A stretch of 64,000 nucleotides of DNA, from assembly GCA_945952065.1 (NCBI GenBank), contig CAMFGY010000005.1, positions 62,001-126,000 of the forward strand, read 5' to 3'. The DNA comes from an uncultured Burkholderiales bacterium. GTDB taxonomy: Bacteria > Pseudomonadota > Gammaproteobacteria > Burkholderiales > Burkholderiaceae_C. Position 1 is the first letter of the stretch, and every line of letters starts with the position of its first letter. Shown here piece by piece: positions 55,960-64,000 of this stretch. Made by a program: the position numbers and the translations under genes. The notes under the pieces are model-generated. The model did no database searches and was not told where the DNA came from. It worked only from the letters and a program-made list of their open reading frames with translations.

Positions 55960-58287
55960 ATGAAACTCCACGCCCTCCAACGCGCCATTGCCCTGCTGCT
56001 GAGCGCCTCCTCCTGCGGCCTCGTGCTGGCCGCCGGCATCAGCCCGGATCACCAGGAATTTGAAGCCACGCTGCATGTGCCCTTCCGGGCCGAAGCCGGC
56101 GCGATTGCCGAAGCCCGCCGCTTCACCTTGAGGTTTGAGTACCCCCAGGTGGAACAGGCGCAAACAGTGTCCTGGCGCTTGGAGTTGCTGGACCCCGCCG
56201 GTGCCTTGGTGCAACGCTGGTATGGCGTGGAGACCTTGGTCAAAGGTGAGCTGGCCGTGGGCGTGGACTGGGCCGGTCGCCAGCAGGGCATGGCCGCCGC
56301 CGATGGCATCTACCAAGTGCGGCTGACGGCCAGCTCCGCCGTGGCCGCTGCCGAGCTGCCATCGGTCGGTGTGATGGCGGACTTTGTGGAAGCCCAACTG
56401 GCAGCCCCCGACGCCGAGGTGGTGGAGCAAAGCTGGGACATGCAAGTCGGCCAGATCGCCGCACCTGAGATGCCCGCCTTCAAGCCCCTGGCCACCGCCC
56501 GCAGCGCGGCCCCCGCGCCCAAGGCGCGCAGCGCACGCAGCGCGCCAGCCATGGGCACTCTGGCCGCCCCCGCAGCCGGCTTGCCCTATACCGTGTATTT
56601 GGGCAATTTGCACAGCCAGACCGGCCACAGCGACGGCGGCGGCACCCTGGGCAGCTGCACCGGCGAAAACCAGCCGCAATCGAATATGGGCCAGGGCCCG
56701 ACCCAGGCCTACCAATACGCCATGGAGCGCGGCCTGGACATTTTGGTGACCTCCGAGCACAACCATATGTTCGACGGTGACACCGGCACCAACACAGCGC
56801 AAACGCCGGCTTATGCCAAGAATCTGTACCAAGCCGGTCTCGCCGCCGCGGCCAATTTCAATGCCGCCAATCCCAAGTTCCTGGGCGTCTACGGCATGGA
56901 GTGGGGCACCATCAGCGGCGGCGGCCACCTGAACATCTTCAACTCCAATGAGTTGCTGGGCTGGGAGTACAACGCCAAGAACGAACTCTTGGCCGATACC
57001 TTCACCGAGAAGAACAACGCGCCCAAGCTCTACACCCTGATGGCCCAAAAGGGCTGGGTGGGCCAGTTCAACCATCCGGCCAGCAGCGGCCAATACTTGG
57101 TCAATGGCGTGGCCCTGGGCTACACCGAAGACGGCGAAAAGGCGATGGCCCTGTGCGAGGTGATGAACACCCCGGCCTTCTCCAACACCACCAACGAGTC
57201 CGACAACGGCAACAGCGGCTACGAGGGCGCTTGCAAAAAGGCGCTGGAAGCCGGCTTCAAGATTGCCTTCACGACCAACCAAGACAACCACTGCGCCAAC
57301 TGGGGCGCCTCCGGCACCAACCGCAACGGCATCTTGATCCCCAACGGCACGCCGCTGTCCAAGGACGCCTTCATTGAAGCCATCAAGGCCCGCCGCGTGT
57401 TCGCCACCATGGACAAGACCTCGCAGCTGATCCTGACCGCCAATGGCCGCGTGATGGGCGAGAGCTTCCGCAATGCTGGCCCGCTGAACCTGGTCGCCAA
57501 CTACGCCCCCGGCGCCGGCAAGGCCGCCGCCACGGTGCAGATCTTTGAAGGCGTGCCCAAGCGCAATGGCACGGTCACCCTGCTGTCCAGCCAGGCCGTC
57601 AACAACTTCACCCCCTCTCTGGGCGAGCATTTCTACTACGCCAAGATCACCCAAACCGACGGCAAGCTCTTGTGGTCAGCCCCCGTCTGGGTGACCCAGG
57701 TGGCCGACACCGAAGCCCCCAGCGTCAGCGCCAGCGTCAGCGGCAGCAGCGGTCAAATCACCCTGAACGCCAGCGCCAGCGACAACGTCGGCGTGACCCG
57801 GGTGGACTTCAATGTGGACGGCCAACTCAAGGGCAGCAGCAACGCCGCCCCCTTCAGCCTGAAGCTGGATTCGACCTTGCTGGTCAATGGCGCCCACAAG
57901 CTCAACGCCGTGGCCTATGACGCCGCCAACAACGCCGGCAACTCGGGCGATGTGAGCTTCAGCGTGGCCAATGTCAGCGATGTCAGCGCCTCGGTGAGCG
58001 TGAGCCGCTCCGGCCTGGTCTACAACCGCGCCACCCAGCGCTACACCGGCAGCATCACCTTGACGGCGCTGCAAGCCCTGCAAGGCCCGCTGCAGTTGCA
58101 GCTCAATGGCCTGCCCAGCGGCGTCACGCTGGACGGCGCCAGCGGCAGCCATGCCGGCTCGCCCTACATCAGCCTGGGCAACGCCGGTTTGGCCGCAGGC
58201 GCCAGCGTCACGGTGCCCGTCAGCTTCATCAACCCAGCCAAGCTGAGCATCAGCTACAGCACCCAAATCTTCTCGGGCTCTTTCTAA
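55960..58287 (+). CDS. CehA/McbA-type PHP metallohydrolase with Ig-like domain
   Basis: A 775-residue secreted protein. The signal peptide is followed by an N-terminal beta-domain, then an exposed Pro/Ala linker (about residues 168-205). The metallohydrolase domain has PHP-type metal ligands in YLGNLHSQTGHSDGG, VTSEHNHMFDGD, FNHPASSGQY and TNQDNHCANWG. A region starting ADTEAPSVSASVSGSSGQITLNASASDNVGVTRVDFNVD (read in parts) is a bacterial Ig-like domain; the C-terminus is beta-rich too. The substrate is unknown; relatives hydrolyse phosphoesters or carbamates. It sits between two PEP-CTERM genes. Confidence 0.85.
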   Translation: MKLHALQRAIALLLSASSCGLVLAAGISPDHQEFEATLHVPFRAEAGAIAEARRFTLRFEYPQVEQAQTVSWRLELLDPAGALVQRWYGVETLVKGELAVGVDWAGRQQGMAAADGIYQVRLTASSAVAAAELPSVGVMADFVEAQLAAPDAEVVEQSWDMQVGQIAAPEMPAFKPLATARSAAPAPKARSARSAPAMGTLAAPAAGLPYTVYLGNLHSQTGHSDGGGTLGSCTGENQPQSNMGQGPTQAYQYAMERGLDILVTSEHNHMFDGDTGTNTAQTPAYAKNLYQAGLAAAANFNAANPKFLGVYGMEWGTISGGGHLNIFNSNELLGWEYNAKNELLADTFTEKNNAPKLYTLMAQKGWVGQFNHPASSGQYLVNGVALGYTEDGEKAMALCEVMNTPAFSNTTNESDNGNSGYEGACKKALEAGFKIAFTTNQDNHCANWGASGTNRNGILIPNGTPLSKDAFIEAIKARRVFATMDKTSQLILTANGRVMGESFRNAGPLNLVANYAPGAGKAAATVQIFEGVPKRNGTVTLLSSQAVNNFTPSLGEHFYYAKITQTDGKLLWSAPVWVTQVADTEAPSVSASVSGSSGQITLNASASDNVGVTRVDFNVDGQLKGSSNAAPFSLKLDSTLLVNGAHKLNAVAYDAANNAGNSGDVSFSVANVSDVSASVSVSRSGLVYNRATQRYTGSITLTALQALQGPLQLQLNGLPSGVTLDGASGSHAGSPYISLGNAGLAAGASVTVPVSFINPAKLSISYSTQIFSGSF

Positions 58288-58309
58288 GCCCTCAACAGGA
58301 CACCGTTGT

Positions 58310-58945
58310 ATGTTTACCCACAAGACTTCCGCGACAGCCCTGCGCAGCCTGGCTGCCTTGACCTTGATCTGCGCTGCCCTGCAAGCTCAAGCTGCGGGCT
58401 ATCACGCCATCATCAACAGCGCCGGCATGACCGGCAGCGCCGCGCTGGACTTTCAATTCAACCCCGGCTCGCTGCCGGCTGTTGGTGCCAGCGTCACGCT
58501 GAGCAACTTCAGCGGTTTGCTCGGCGATGTCATCTCAAAGGACGGCGATGTTTCGGGCACCCTGCCCGGCAGCGTCGTGCTGAGCAACAGCACCACGTAC
58601 AACGACCTGTTTCAAGGCGTGACCCTAGGCGGCAGCTTCAGCTTTGACATCAGCTTCTCGGGCGACTTCACCAGCACCAGCGACAACGTGGGCAGCAGCT
58701 TCGCCGTGGGCCTGCTGGGCGGCGCGGACCTGAATCAATACCTGGGCAACGCCAGCGGCAATCTGTTTCAGATCGAGCTGACGCCCCAAAACGGCGCCAG
58801 CCCCGCCAGCCTCCAGCTGATCCAACTGGACAGCAGCATCACCACTGTGACCGCTGCCGTGCCCGAGCCTTCCAGCTATATGCTGATGCTGGGCGGCCTG
58901 CTGGCGGTGGGCGCTGTGGCACGCACTCGCCGTTCTATCGGCTGA
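58310..58945 (+). CDS. PEP-CTERM sorted surface protein, second copy type
   Basis: A 211-residue secreted protein. Signal peptide (LTLICAALQAQA), a beta-sandwich-like body (LDFQFNPGSLPA and FSFDISFSGDFTS), and a terminal VPEPSSYMLML signal with a hydrophobic helix and ARTRRSIG tail. It differs from the first PEP-CTERM protein in the body and resembles the NF038129 type. It starts 22 bp after the metallohydrolase stop, which suggests one transcript. Confidence 0.85.
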   Translation: MFTHKTSATALRSLAALTLICAALQAQAAGYHAIINSAGMTGSAALDFQFNPGSLPAVGASVTLSNFSGLLGDVISKDGDVSGTLPGSVVLSNSTTYNDLFQGVTLGGSFSFDISFSGDFTSTSDNVGSSFAVGLLGGADLNQYLGNASGNLFQIELTPQNGASPASLQLIQLDSSITTVTAAVPEPSSYMLMLGGLLAVGAVARTRRSIG

Positions 58946-58973
58946 GGCTCGACGGCACACGCCATGCAAAAGA

Positions 58974-58996
58974 AAGGGGCCGAGGGCCCCTTTTTT
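58974..58996 (+). terminator. Terminator after the PEP-CTERM cluster
   Basis: GGGGCC-GAG-GGCCCC (58976-58990) followed by six T residues. It ends the transcript that includes the metallohydrolase and the second PEP-CTERM gene. Confidence 0.85.
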
Positions 58997-59027
58997 CTTG
59001 CGCGCTTCGATTGCGGGTCAAGCCGCC

Positions 59028-61145
59028 TCAGAACTTGTATTCAAAGCCCACGTTCGGCATCAAGCCCAGCTCCGACACCTTTTTGCGCTTGCTGTAATCA
59101 GCGGTGTACTCGTAGCCGCTAATGTTGTCGCGGTTGTAGGCATTGTTCAGCTCGAAGTAATAGCTGGCGCGTTTGGAGTACTGCCAATCGGCACGCAGGT
59201 CCAAGCGGTGGTAAGCGGGCAGGCGCTCGGAGTTGAGCTCACCATAGACCGGACGCAGGCGGCCGGTGGCATCACGCCGCGTGCCCACCACCGGCGTGAT
59301 GAGGTTGCCGCTGTGATAGCTCCACTTGGCGCCATAGGTCCATTTGTCGGAGAACTTGTAATTGCCCACCAAGCTGATCACCACCGGCTGGTCGTATTCA
59401 AACTTGAACTCCTTGCCGGTGATGTCGTTCTTGCGCTTGGTCTCGGCCAAGCTGACCGACAGCCAGCCTGAGAACTTGTCGGTCAAGTCCTTCTTGACGA
59501 AGAGCTCCAAGCCCTTGGACGTGCCGCTGCCGCCATTGATGTAGTTGAGCTTGGGGTCGCCCAACACAAAATTCTCAAAGCGCTTGTGATAGACCTCGGC
59601 CTTCACCGACCAAGCGTCAGGCAAACGCTGCGTCACCCCCAGCACCGCCTGCTCGGCCTGCACATGGCCTAGCGCTGGGTTGCCCAGCTCACGCAGCACC
59701 GTGATGCCATCGGGGAACTGGTTGTGCTTGCCCCAAGCGGCATTGATCACCGTGTCTTTCATGGCGCGCCACTCCAGGCCCAAGCGCGGCTCGGTGTAGT
59801 TGCGCTTCAAGTAGCCGTCGTGGGTGTAATGCACGCCCACCGTGGCAGCGAAGTTGGGCGTGAGTTGCCAACGGTCCTTCAGGTACAGATTTCCGTACTT
59901 GATCGACAAATCGTCATACAACTCCTTGCGCGGCGCGCTGCTCAGATCGCATTGCGGGTCAAACTCGGTGCAGCGGGCGTCCAAGAGGTTCAGGCCCAGC
60001 TTGAGCTTGTTGACAAAGCCCACGGCGCCCAGCGTCACATCGTGGTCCTCACCCAAGCGCAAGCGCAGTTGATCGCGCAGGAAGTAGCTGTCTTGCTTGA
60101 GGTCCACATCGGCAGCGCTGCCCGCGGCCGATTTGTTCTTGTAGTCCATATGCCCCAGGGCCAGCTTGTTGCTGATCTGCGGGGTCAAGACCGAGTCCAA
60201 AACCACGGCCTGGGTGTTGCTCGACAAATTGGCACGCGAGGTGCCCGCCAGCGCGGGGTCTTGGATCGCCACATCGCTGTCGGCCGGCCGGAACAGCTTG
60301 AGCTTGTCGGACGCGCCGGTGGCGTGCAAGGTCAGCTCATGGTTGGGGTTCAGACGCCAGACATACTTGCCTTGATAGTCGCTGAACGTGGGCATGCTGT
60401 AGACCACGCCGCTGTCTTTGTCGGTCTGGTCTTTGCGCACGATCAGGTCGATATAGCTGCGCTTGGCGGCGAAGTAGAAGCTCTGGTTCTGTGCCACCGG
60501 GCCTTCCACCAAGACATCGGCGCCGAGCAAACCGACATTGAGCTGCCCGCCCAGGCGGTCCGTCTTGGGCTTGCGCAAGGTGACATCAATCACGCCGCCA
60601 TGCACATCGTCAAACTCGGGCCCAAAGGCGCCGGTGTAGAGATCAAACTGCTTGACCAGATCTTTGTGCACCACGCTGAAGTAACCCCCCAGGTGATAGA
60701 CATAGCCCACAGGCAAAAAGTCGATGTAGTAGCTGTTGTCTTCGGGGCGCGAGCCGCGAATGGCGGGCGCCCCATTGTCATCGCTGGTGGCCACCACGCC
60801 GGGCAGGCTTTGCAAAGCCCGCATGGGGTCGCCGCCGGTGCCGGGCACCCGGCCCAGTTCCTCGCCACTGAGCACAAACTTGCTGGCCGGCAAACGGTTG
60901 GACTGCACCTGCACCGGCGCCAACTTTTGCGCCACCACAGCCGGCGCTTGGGGGTTCGTATCGGCGGCAGCGGCGCTGGCCGCTGCGGACGGCGCCGCTG
61001 CGCTGGAAGCCTGGGCCTGCGCCAAGGCCTTGCCCCCCCAGATCGCGAGCATGGCCATGCAAAGCGGCCGCAAGAAATAGGCGCTTGGCCGGCTTTGTGG
61101 CTTGTTGGACTGCCGGGACTGCCGGCGCGGCGTACTGCTGTTCAT
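59028..61145 (-). CDS. TonB-dependent outer-membrane receptor
   Basis: A 705-residue receptor that imports a substrate across the outer membrane using TonB energy. A signal-type N-terminus (MAMLAIWGGKALAQA) leads to a plug domain with LSGEELGRVPGTGGDPMRALQSLPGV and GAPAIRGSRPEDNSYYID, then a barrel that ends in the aromatic GFEYKF. The ligand is unknown; neighbours hint at a compound released by the PHP enzyme. The start at 61145 has GGGAG before it. Confidence 0.92.
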   Translation of the reverse strand: MNSSTPRRQSRQSNKPQSRPSAYFLRPLCMAMLAIWGGKALAQAQASSAAAPSAAASAAAADTNPQAPAVVAQKLAPVQVQSNRLPASKFVLSGEELGRVPGTGGDPMRALQSLPGVVATSDDNGAPAIRGSRPEDNSYYIDFLPVGYVYHLGGYFSVVHKDLVKQFDLYTGAFGPEFDDVHGGVIDVTLRKPKTDRLGGQLNVGLLGADVLVEGPVAQNQSFYFAAKRSYIDLIVRKDQTDKDSGVVYSMPTFSDYQGKYVWRLNPNHELTLHATGASDKLKLFRPADSDVAIQDPALAGTSRANLSSNTQAVVLDSVLTPQISNKLALGHMDYKNKSAAGSAADVDLKQDSYFLRDQLRLRLGEDHDVTLGAVGFVNKLKLGLNLLDARCTEFDPQCDLSSAPRKELYDDLSIKYGNLYLKDRWQLTPNFAATVGVHYTHDGYLKRNYTEPRLGLEWRAMKDTVINAAWGKHNQFPDGITVLRELGNPALGHVQAEQAVLGVTQRLPDAWSVKAEVYHKRFENFVLGDPKLNYINGGSGTSKGLELFVKKDLTDKFSGWLSVSLAETKRKNDITGKEFKFEYDQPVVISLVGNYKFSDKWTYGAKWSYHSGNLITPVVGTRRDATGRLRPVYGELNSERLPAYHRLDLRADWQYSKRASYYFELNNAYNRDNISGYEYTADYSKRKKVSELGLMPNVGFEYKF

Positions 61146-61421
61146 AAACTCCCTCTCGATGATGGGGCGCGAGCTCTTGTGGGGCCGATGCGGCACCCAG
61201 GTACCGCAAGGTCAAAGCCGCGCTGCGGGCCGCAGTCTCGCTGCAGATTGCGACAAACTTGGGACGAGTCGCAAAGTCTCATGATTTGCGCCCCTGGGTG
61301 GCGGTTTGAGGCACCGCCCCAGGCCTGGATGGATGCCAGAAGTCAGGGGCAAACGTGAATGCCCCTGACCGAGGGCTTGGATACAGTCGGCCTCACCGCT
61401 TCGGATGCAAAGGACTTTTCA
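61146..61421. promoter_or_regulatory. Divergent region between the TonB receptor and the cupin gene
   Basis: A 276-bp gap read away from on both sides. I see no repeat or operator strong enough to name; promoters for both genes are expected here. Confidence 0.4.
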
Positions 61422-61841
61422 ATGCGCAACTCCCCCCGGACCTGGGCCGCAAGCGCCCTGACTTTGTGTGTGTTGGCCGGCTCAGCGGGGCTGCTGATGG
61501 CCCAAGCACCAGGCTTGACCCGCAGCTTGGTGACCAAGGCCGATGTGTCCGTGCCCAACCGTGAAGCGGTGGTGGCGCGCGTTGAGGTGGCGCCAGGCGC
61601 GGTGGCGGGCTGGCACACCCATCCCGGTGATGAAATCAGTTATGTCATGGAAGGCCAAGCGGTCTTGCTGATGGCGGGCCAAGCGCCCCGCACCGTCAGC
61701 GCGGGTGAGGCCTTTGTCGTGCCCGCCGGGGTGGTGCACAGCGCCCGCAATGAAGGCAAAGTCGCCGCCAAGCTGGTGGGCGTCTATGTGCTGGAAAAAG
61801 GCCAGCCCTTGGCCACGCCGGCCTCGGCGCCTCAACCCTGA
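61422..61841 (+). CDS. Exported cupin protein
   Basis: A 139-residue protein with a cleavable signal (LCVLAGSAGLLMAQA) and a single cupin barrel. The metal-binding motif GWHTHPGDEISYVMEG (His, His, Glu) and the second motif PAGVVHSARN are intact. Such small cupins act as sensors, isomerases or dioxygenases; no activity can be assigned. Start at 61422 chosen as the ATG that begins the signal peptide. It converges on lepB. Confidence 0.87.
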   Translation: MRNSPRTWAASALTLCVLAGSAGLLMAQAPGLTRSLVTKADVSVPNREAVVARVEVAPGAVAGWHTHPGDEISYVMEGQAVLLMAGQAPRTVSAGEAFVVPAGVVHSARNEGKVAAKLVGVYVLEKGQPLATPASAPQP

Positions 61842-61858
61842 GCCTCAGCCAGCCCCGT

Positions 61859-62620
61859 TCATCGAAGAGCCGCCACCCAGCGCTCCCAGCGCGGCTGCCA
61901 ACGATCGGTGATGTCGGCCGACACCAAGATGTGGTGGGCGCGGCCGGCCAAGAGGCGGCGCGGCACCGGGCCGATGTAGCGCGAGTCTTCGCTGTTGTCG
62001 CGGTTGTCGCCCAGCATGAAGTAATGGCCCTCGGGCACGCGCACCGGACCAAAGTGCCGCGCGCTGTCGGCCGGGTCCGCCTGAGGGGGCGCGGAGCTCA
62101 AGTCATCAAAACCGCGCAGCACCTGCACCCGGCGGCTGTGGCCCGCCACGGTCTCGGTGGCTCGCTGGGCCGCAACAACAAAGCCGGCGCCGACGGTTTC
62201 GGCGCTGGCGACAAAGTCGCTGTAAGCCGCCGCCTCGCCGTTGATGAACAAGGCATTGCCGCGCAACTCGATCTCATCCCCCGGCAAACCGACCAGGCGC
62301 TTGATCAAGCGAGTGCCGTTCTTGGGCGAGGCAAACACCACCACGTCGCCGCGCTGCGGCTCGCCCAAGGGCGCCAGGCTGATGTCGCTCAAAGGCAGCT
62401 TGGCGTCGTAAGCCAGTCGGTTGACCAGCACTACATCGCCTTCCAAGATGCTGGGGCGCATCGAGCCGGTGGGCACCGGGTTCCAGTCGGCCACCGCGGT
62501 TCGGAACACGCCGAAGCACAGCACGAAGAGAATCAAGCCACGGTTCTCGCGCAGCCACGCGCCGCCCCAGGACTTGCGGGTGGACCTTGCTTGTTGTTGC
62601 GGACTTTCATTGCTTCTCAT
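61859..62620 (-). CDS. lepB: Signal peptidase I, accessory copy
   Basis: Membrane serine protease that removes Sec signal peptides. The nucleophile is Ser53 in PTGSMRPSILEGD and the general base is Lys107 in GTRLIKRLVGLPGDEI. Further motifs are GDVVVFASP and FMLGDNRDNSEDSRYIGPV. Only one N-terminal membrane segment (about 27-45) is visible, against two in E. coli LepB. Its setting is unusual, as the main lepB of these bacteria is near lepA and rnc. Start at 62620 (MRSNESP); ATG 62638 is an alternative. Confidence 0.9.
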   Translation of the reverse strand: MRSNESPQQQARSTRKSWGGAWLRENRGLILFVLCFGVFRTAVADWNPVPTGSMRPSILEGDVVLVNRLAYDAKLPLSDISLAPLGEPQRGDVVVFASPKNGTRLIKRLVGLPGDEIELRGNALFINGEAAAYSDFVASAETVGAGFVVAAQRATETVAGHSRRVQVLRGFDDLSSAPPQADPADSARHFGPVRVPEGHYFMLGDNRDNSEDSRYIGPVPRRLLAGRAHHILVSADITDRWQPRWERWVAALR

Positions 62621-62731
62621 GATGCATTCACTCCTCATGCGGGATCAGTGCGCGGCACAAGCGGTGCCGGCTTGGGAATGAAGTCTGTGTGAAGCGAAGC
62701 ACGGGCGCCGCAAGCACGCGGCGAATGGGCC

Positions 62732-62757
62732 GCCGGCTGCGTTGAATGGCAGCCGGC
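62732..62757. repeat. GC-rich inverted repeat between lepB and glpD
   Basis: GCCGGCTGC / GCAGCCGGC with 8-base loop. It lies 24 bp beyond the glpD stop on the minus strand. There is no T-run, so if it ends the glpD transcript it would do so inefficiently. Confidence 0.5.
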
Positions 62758-62780
62758 CCGGATGAATCAGCCCCGGGGCA

Positions 62781-64000
62781 TCAAACCGGGTTTTGATGAA
62801 ACCAGGCCGCCACTTGCTGGCGCTCGGCCGGGGTGTAGTGCAGGCCCAGCTTGGAGCGACGCCACAGAACGTCTTCGGCGCTGCAAGCCCATTCCTCGCG
62901 CTGCAGATAGCGCAGCTCCATGGCGTAGAGGCCCGGCGCCACCTCCTGGCCCAGATCGCTCAAGCGGCTGGCCACGCCCAGCACGCGGTCCACCCGCGCG
63001 CCATAGGCCCGCGCCAAGCGACGCGCCAACGGCGCCGGCAGATAGGCATAGCGGGCCTGCACCGCCGCCACCAGGCGCTCGAAGTCCCCGGCCGGATCGG
63101 GCGCGGCGCCGGGCTTGGGCGCACCGATCCAAGCTTGCAGATCACCGCCGGGCAGCGGCGCACCTTCGGTCCAGGGCTTGCGAGCCTCGCCCAACATCTG
63201 CCCAAGCAAATCGGCGGCGTCTTCGGCCAGCTTTCGGAAGGTGGTGATCTTGCCGCCCCAAACGCTCAGCAAGGGCGCACCATCGGTTTGGGTTTCCAGC
63301 AAATAATCGCGCGTCACGGCCGAGGGGTCGCCCGAGGCATCGTCCAGCAAGGGGCGCACGCCGGCATAACTCCAGACCACCTCGCTGGGCTGCACCGGCT
63401 TGACGAAGTAACGGCTGGCCTGCTCGCACAGATAAGCGATCTCTTGCGTGTCGATGCTGGCTTTGGCAAAGCCGGCCAGCGCATCGGGCGGCAGCTCCAC
63501 ATCGGTGGTGCCGATCAGGGTGTAGTCGCCCTCGTAGGGAATCGCAAAGATGATGCGCTTGTCGGGGTTTTGAAAAATATAGGCGTGGTCATGCGTGAAG
63601 CAGCGCTTGACGATGATGTGGCTGCCCTTGACCAGGCGCAAGCTCTTGGTCGCCAAGGCCTCGCCCTGAGCTGGCTGCGCAACCTGCCGCAAAAAGGACT
63701 CGGCCCAGGGGCCGGCTGCATTGACCAGGGCGCGCGCGCGCACCTGGCGCTCGCCCTGCGGGGTTTGGATGCGGGCGGTCCAGCCCTGGGCGTCGCGCTG
63801 CACCTGGGTGACGGGGCTACGCGTCAGCAACTCGGCGCCATGGGCTTGCGCGTCCAGCGCGTTCAAGAGCACCAGCCTTGCGTCATCCACCCAGCCATCG
63901 GAATACACAAAACCGCGCCGGTACTTGGCCTTCAGCGGCGCACCCAGCACAGAGGCGCGCAGATTCACGCCCTTGGAGCCGGGCAAGACCTCGCGACGCG
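62781..64000 (-). CDS. glpD: Glycerol-3-phosphate dehydrogenase, partial
   Basis: C-terminal ~405 residues of the FAD-linked enzyme that oxidises sn-glycerol 3-phosphate to dihydroxyacetone phosphate at the membrane. The frame continues past base 64000, so the N-terminal FAD-binding motif is not visible. Landmarks are LPGSKG, GFVYSDGWVDDARLVL, VNAAGPWAESFL, KGSHIIV, FAIPYEGDYTLIGTTD, VVWSYAGVRPL and SVWGGKITTFRKLAEDAADLL. The final ~100 residues form the C-terminal DAO_C-type domain. The stop is at 62781. Confidence 0.95.
   Translation of the reverse strand, partial: RREVLPGSKGVNLRASVLGAPLKAKYRRGFVYSDGWVDDARLVLLNALDAQAHGAELLTRSPVTQVQRDAQGWTARIQTPQGERQVRARALVNAAGPWAESFLRQVAQPAQGEALATKSLRLVKGSHIIVKRCFTHDHAYIFQNPDKRIIFAIPYEGDYTLIGTTDVELPPDALAGFAKASIDTQEIAYLCEQASRYFVKPVQPSEVVWSYAGVRPLLDDASGDPSAVTRDYLLETQTDGAPLLSVWGGKITTFRKLAEDAADLLGQMLGEARKPWTEGAPLPGGDLQAWIGAPKPGAAPDPAGDFERLVAAVQARYAYLPAPLARRLARAYGARVDRVLGVASRLSDLGQEVAPGLYAMELRYLQREEWACSAEDVLWRRSKLGLHYTPAERQQVAAWFHQNPV

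Overview
The window is a dense, GC-rich bacterial chromosome segment with a housekeeping backbone typical of beta-proteobacteria. The gene neighbourhoods point to order Burkholderiales, most like the Comamonadaceae/Sphaerotilaceae (Rubrivivax-Leptothrix-Roseateles) group: pyrE-DUF4124-gatBAC-mreBCD-mrdAB, then recA-recX-DUF2889-sucCD, the KdsD/KdsC/LptC lipopolysaccharide set, PEP-CTERM proteins and a TctDE-type two-component pair. The assignment is an inference from content and order; no rRNA or tRNA gene is present to anchor it. No prophage, insertion sequence, integrase or CRISPR array is visible.

Layout. 1-4.3 kb: end of pyrE, a DUF4124 protein, and gatCAB on the minus strand. 4.5-10.6 kb: the rod-shape operon mreB-mreC-mreD-mrdA(PBP2)-rodA. 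10.6-12.9 kb: histidine kinase and response regulator. 13.1-15.7 kb: recA behind a clear LexA box, an NTF2-like gene, and recX. 15.8-18.7 kb: DUF2889 protein, sucC and sucD, closed by a strong terminator. 18.8-24.4 kb: a signalling block of TerC, Ser/Thr kinase, PP2C phosphatase, double-FHA protein, diguanylate cyclase and HDOD protein. 24.5-35.7 kb: accessory genes (TSUP permease, TIGR03790 lipoprotein, B12-type radical SAM enzyme, DTW tRNA-modification enzyme, SWIM/SNF2 helicase, thioredoxin-like protein). 35.7-43.4 kb: leucyl aminopeptidase, a periplasmic Cache protein with a chemoreceptor, GMC oxidoreductase, MarC permease, cobalamin-binding-like protein and a membrane protein. 43.7-46.9 kb: glycine-rich RRM protein and a DUF5916 outer-membrane protein with an unusual leader. 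46.9-50 kb: kdsD-kdsC-lptC-SDR. 50-54.6 kb: solute-binding protein, glutamate dehydrogenase, an outer-membrane barrel, a lipoprotein hydrolase and an orphan ureE. 55-61.9 kb: PEP-CTERM protein, PHP metallohydrolase, second PEP-CTERM protein, TonB-dependent receptor and cupin. 61.9-64 kb: an accessory signal peptidase I and glpD, cut by the window edge.

How the parts fit. The mre/mrd genes build the elongasome. KdsD and KdsC make and mature Kdo for LPS, and LptC exports the finished LPS. The kinase/phosphatase/FHA/GGDEF/HDOD block looks like a phospho-threonine module placed beside c-di-GMP synthesis. The PEP-CTERM/PHP/TonB block looks like a surface or secreted nutrient-acquisition locus, possibly under a LacI-type regulator because an operator-like palindrome lies upstream.

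Most noteworthy unexplained structure: (i) the leader before the DUF5916 gene, with a perfect Shine-Dalgarno, an 8-residue peptide, a second 45-codon ORF and a matching anti-SD stretch at the main start; (ii) two divergent genes whose start codons share one CATG; (iii) a 125-bp same-strand overlap between a membrane protein and the DTW enzyme; (iv) an orphan minus-strand terminator and hairpins in a lower-GC intergenic stretch near 25.3-25.8 kb; (v) a small minus-strand ORF with its own terminator after the SNF2 helicase; (vi) a CX4CX2C cluster motif in the radical SAM enzyme.
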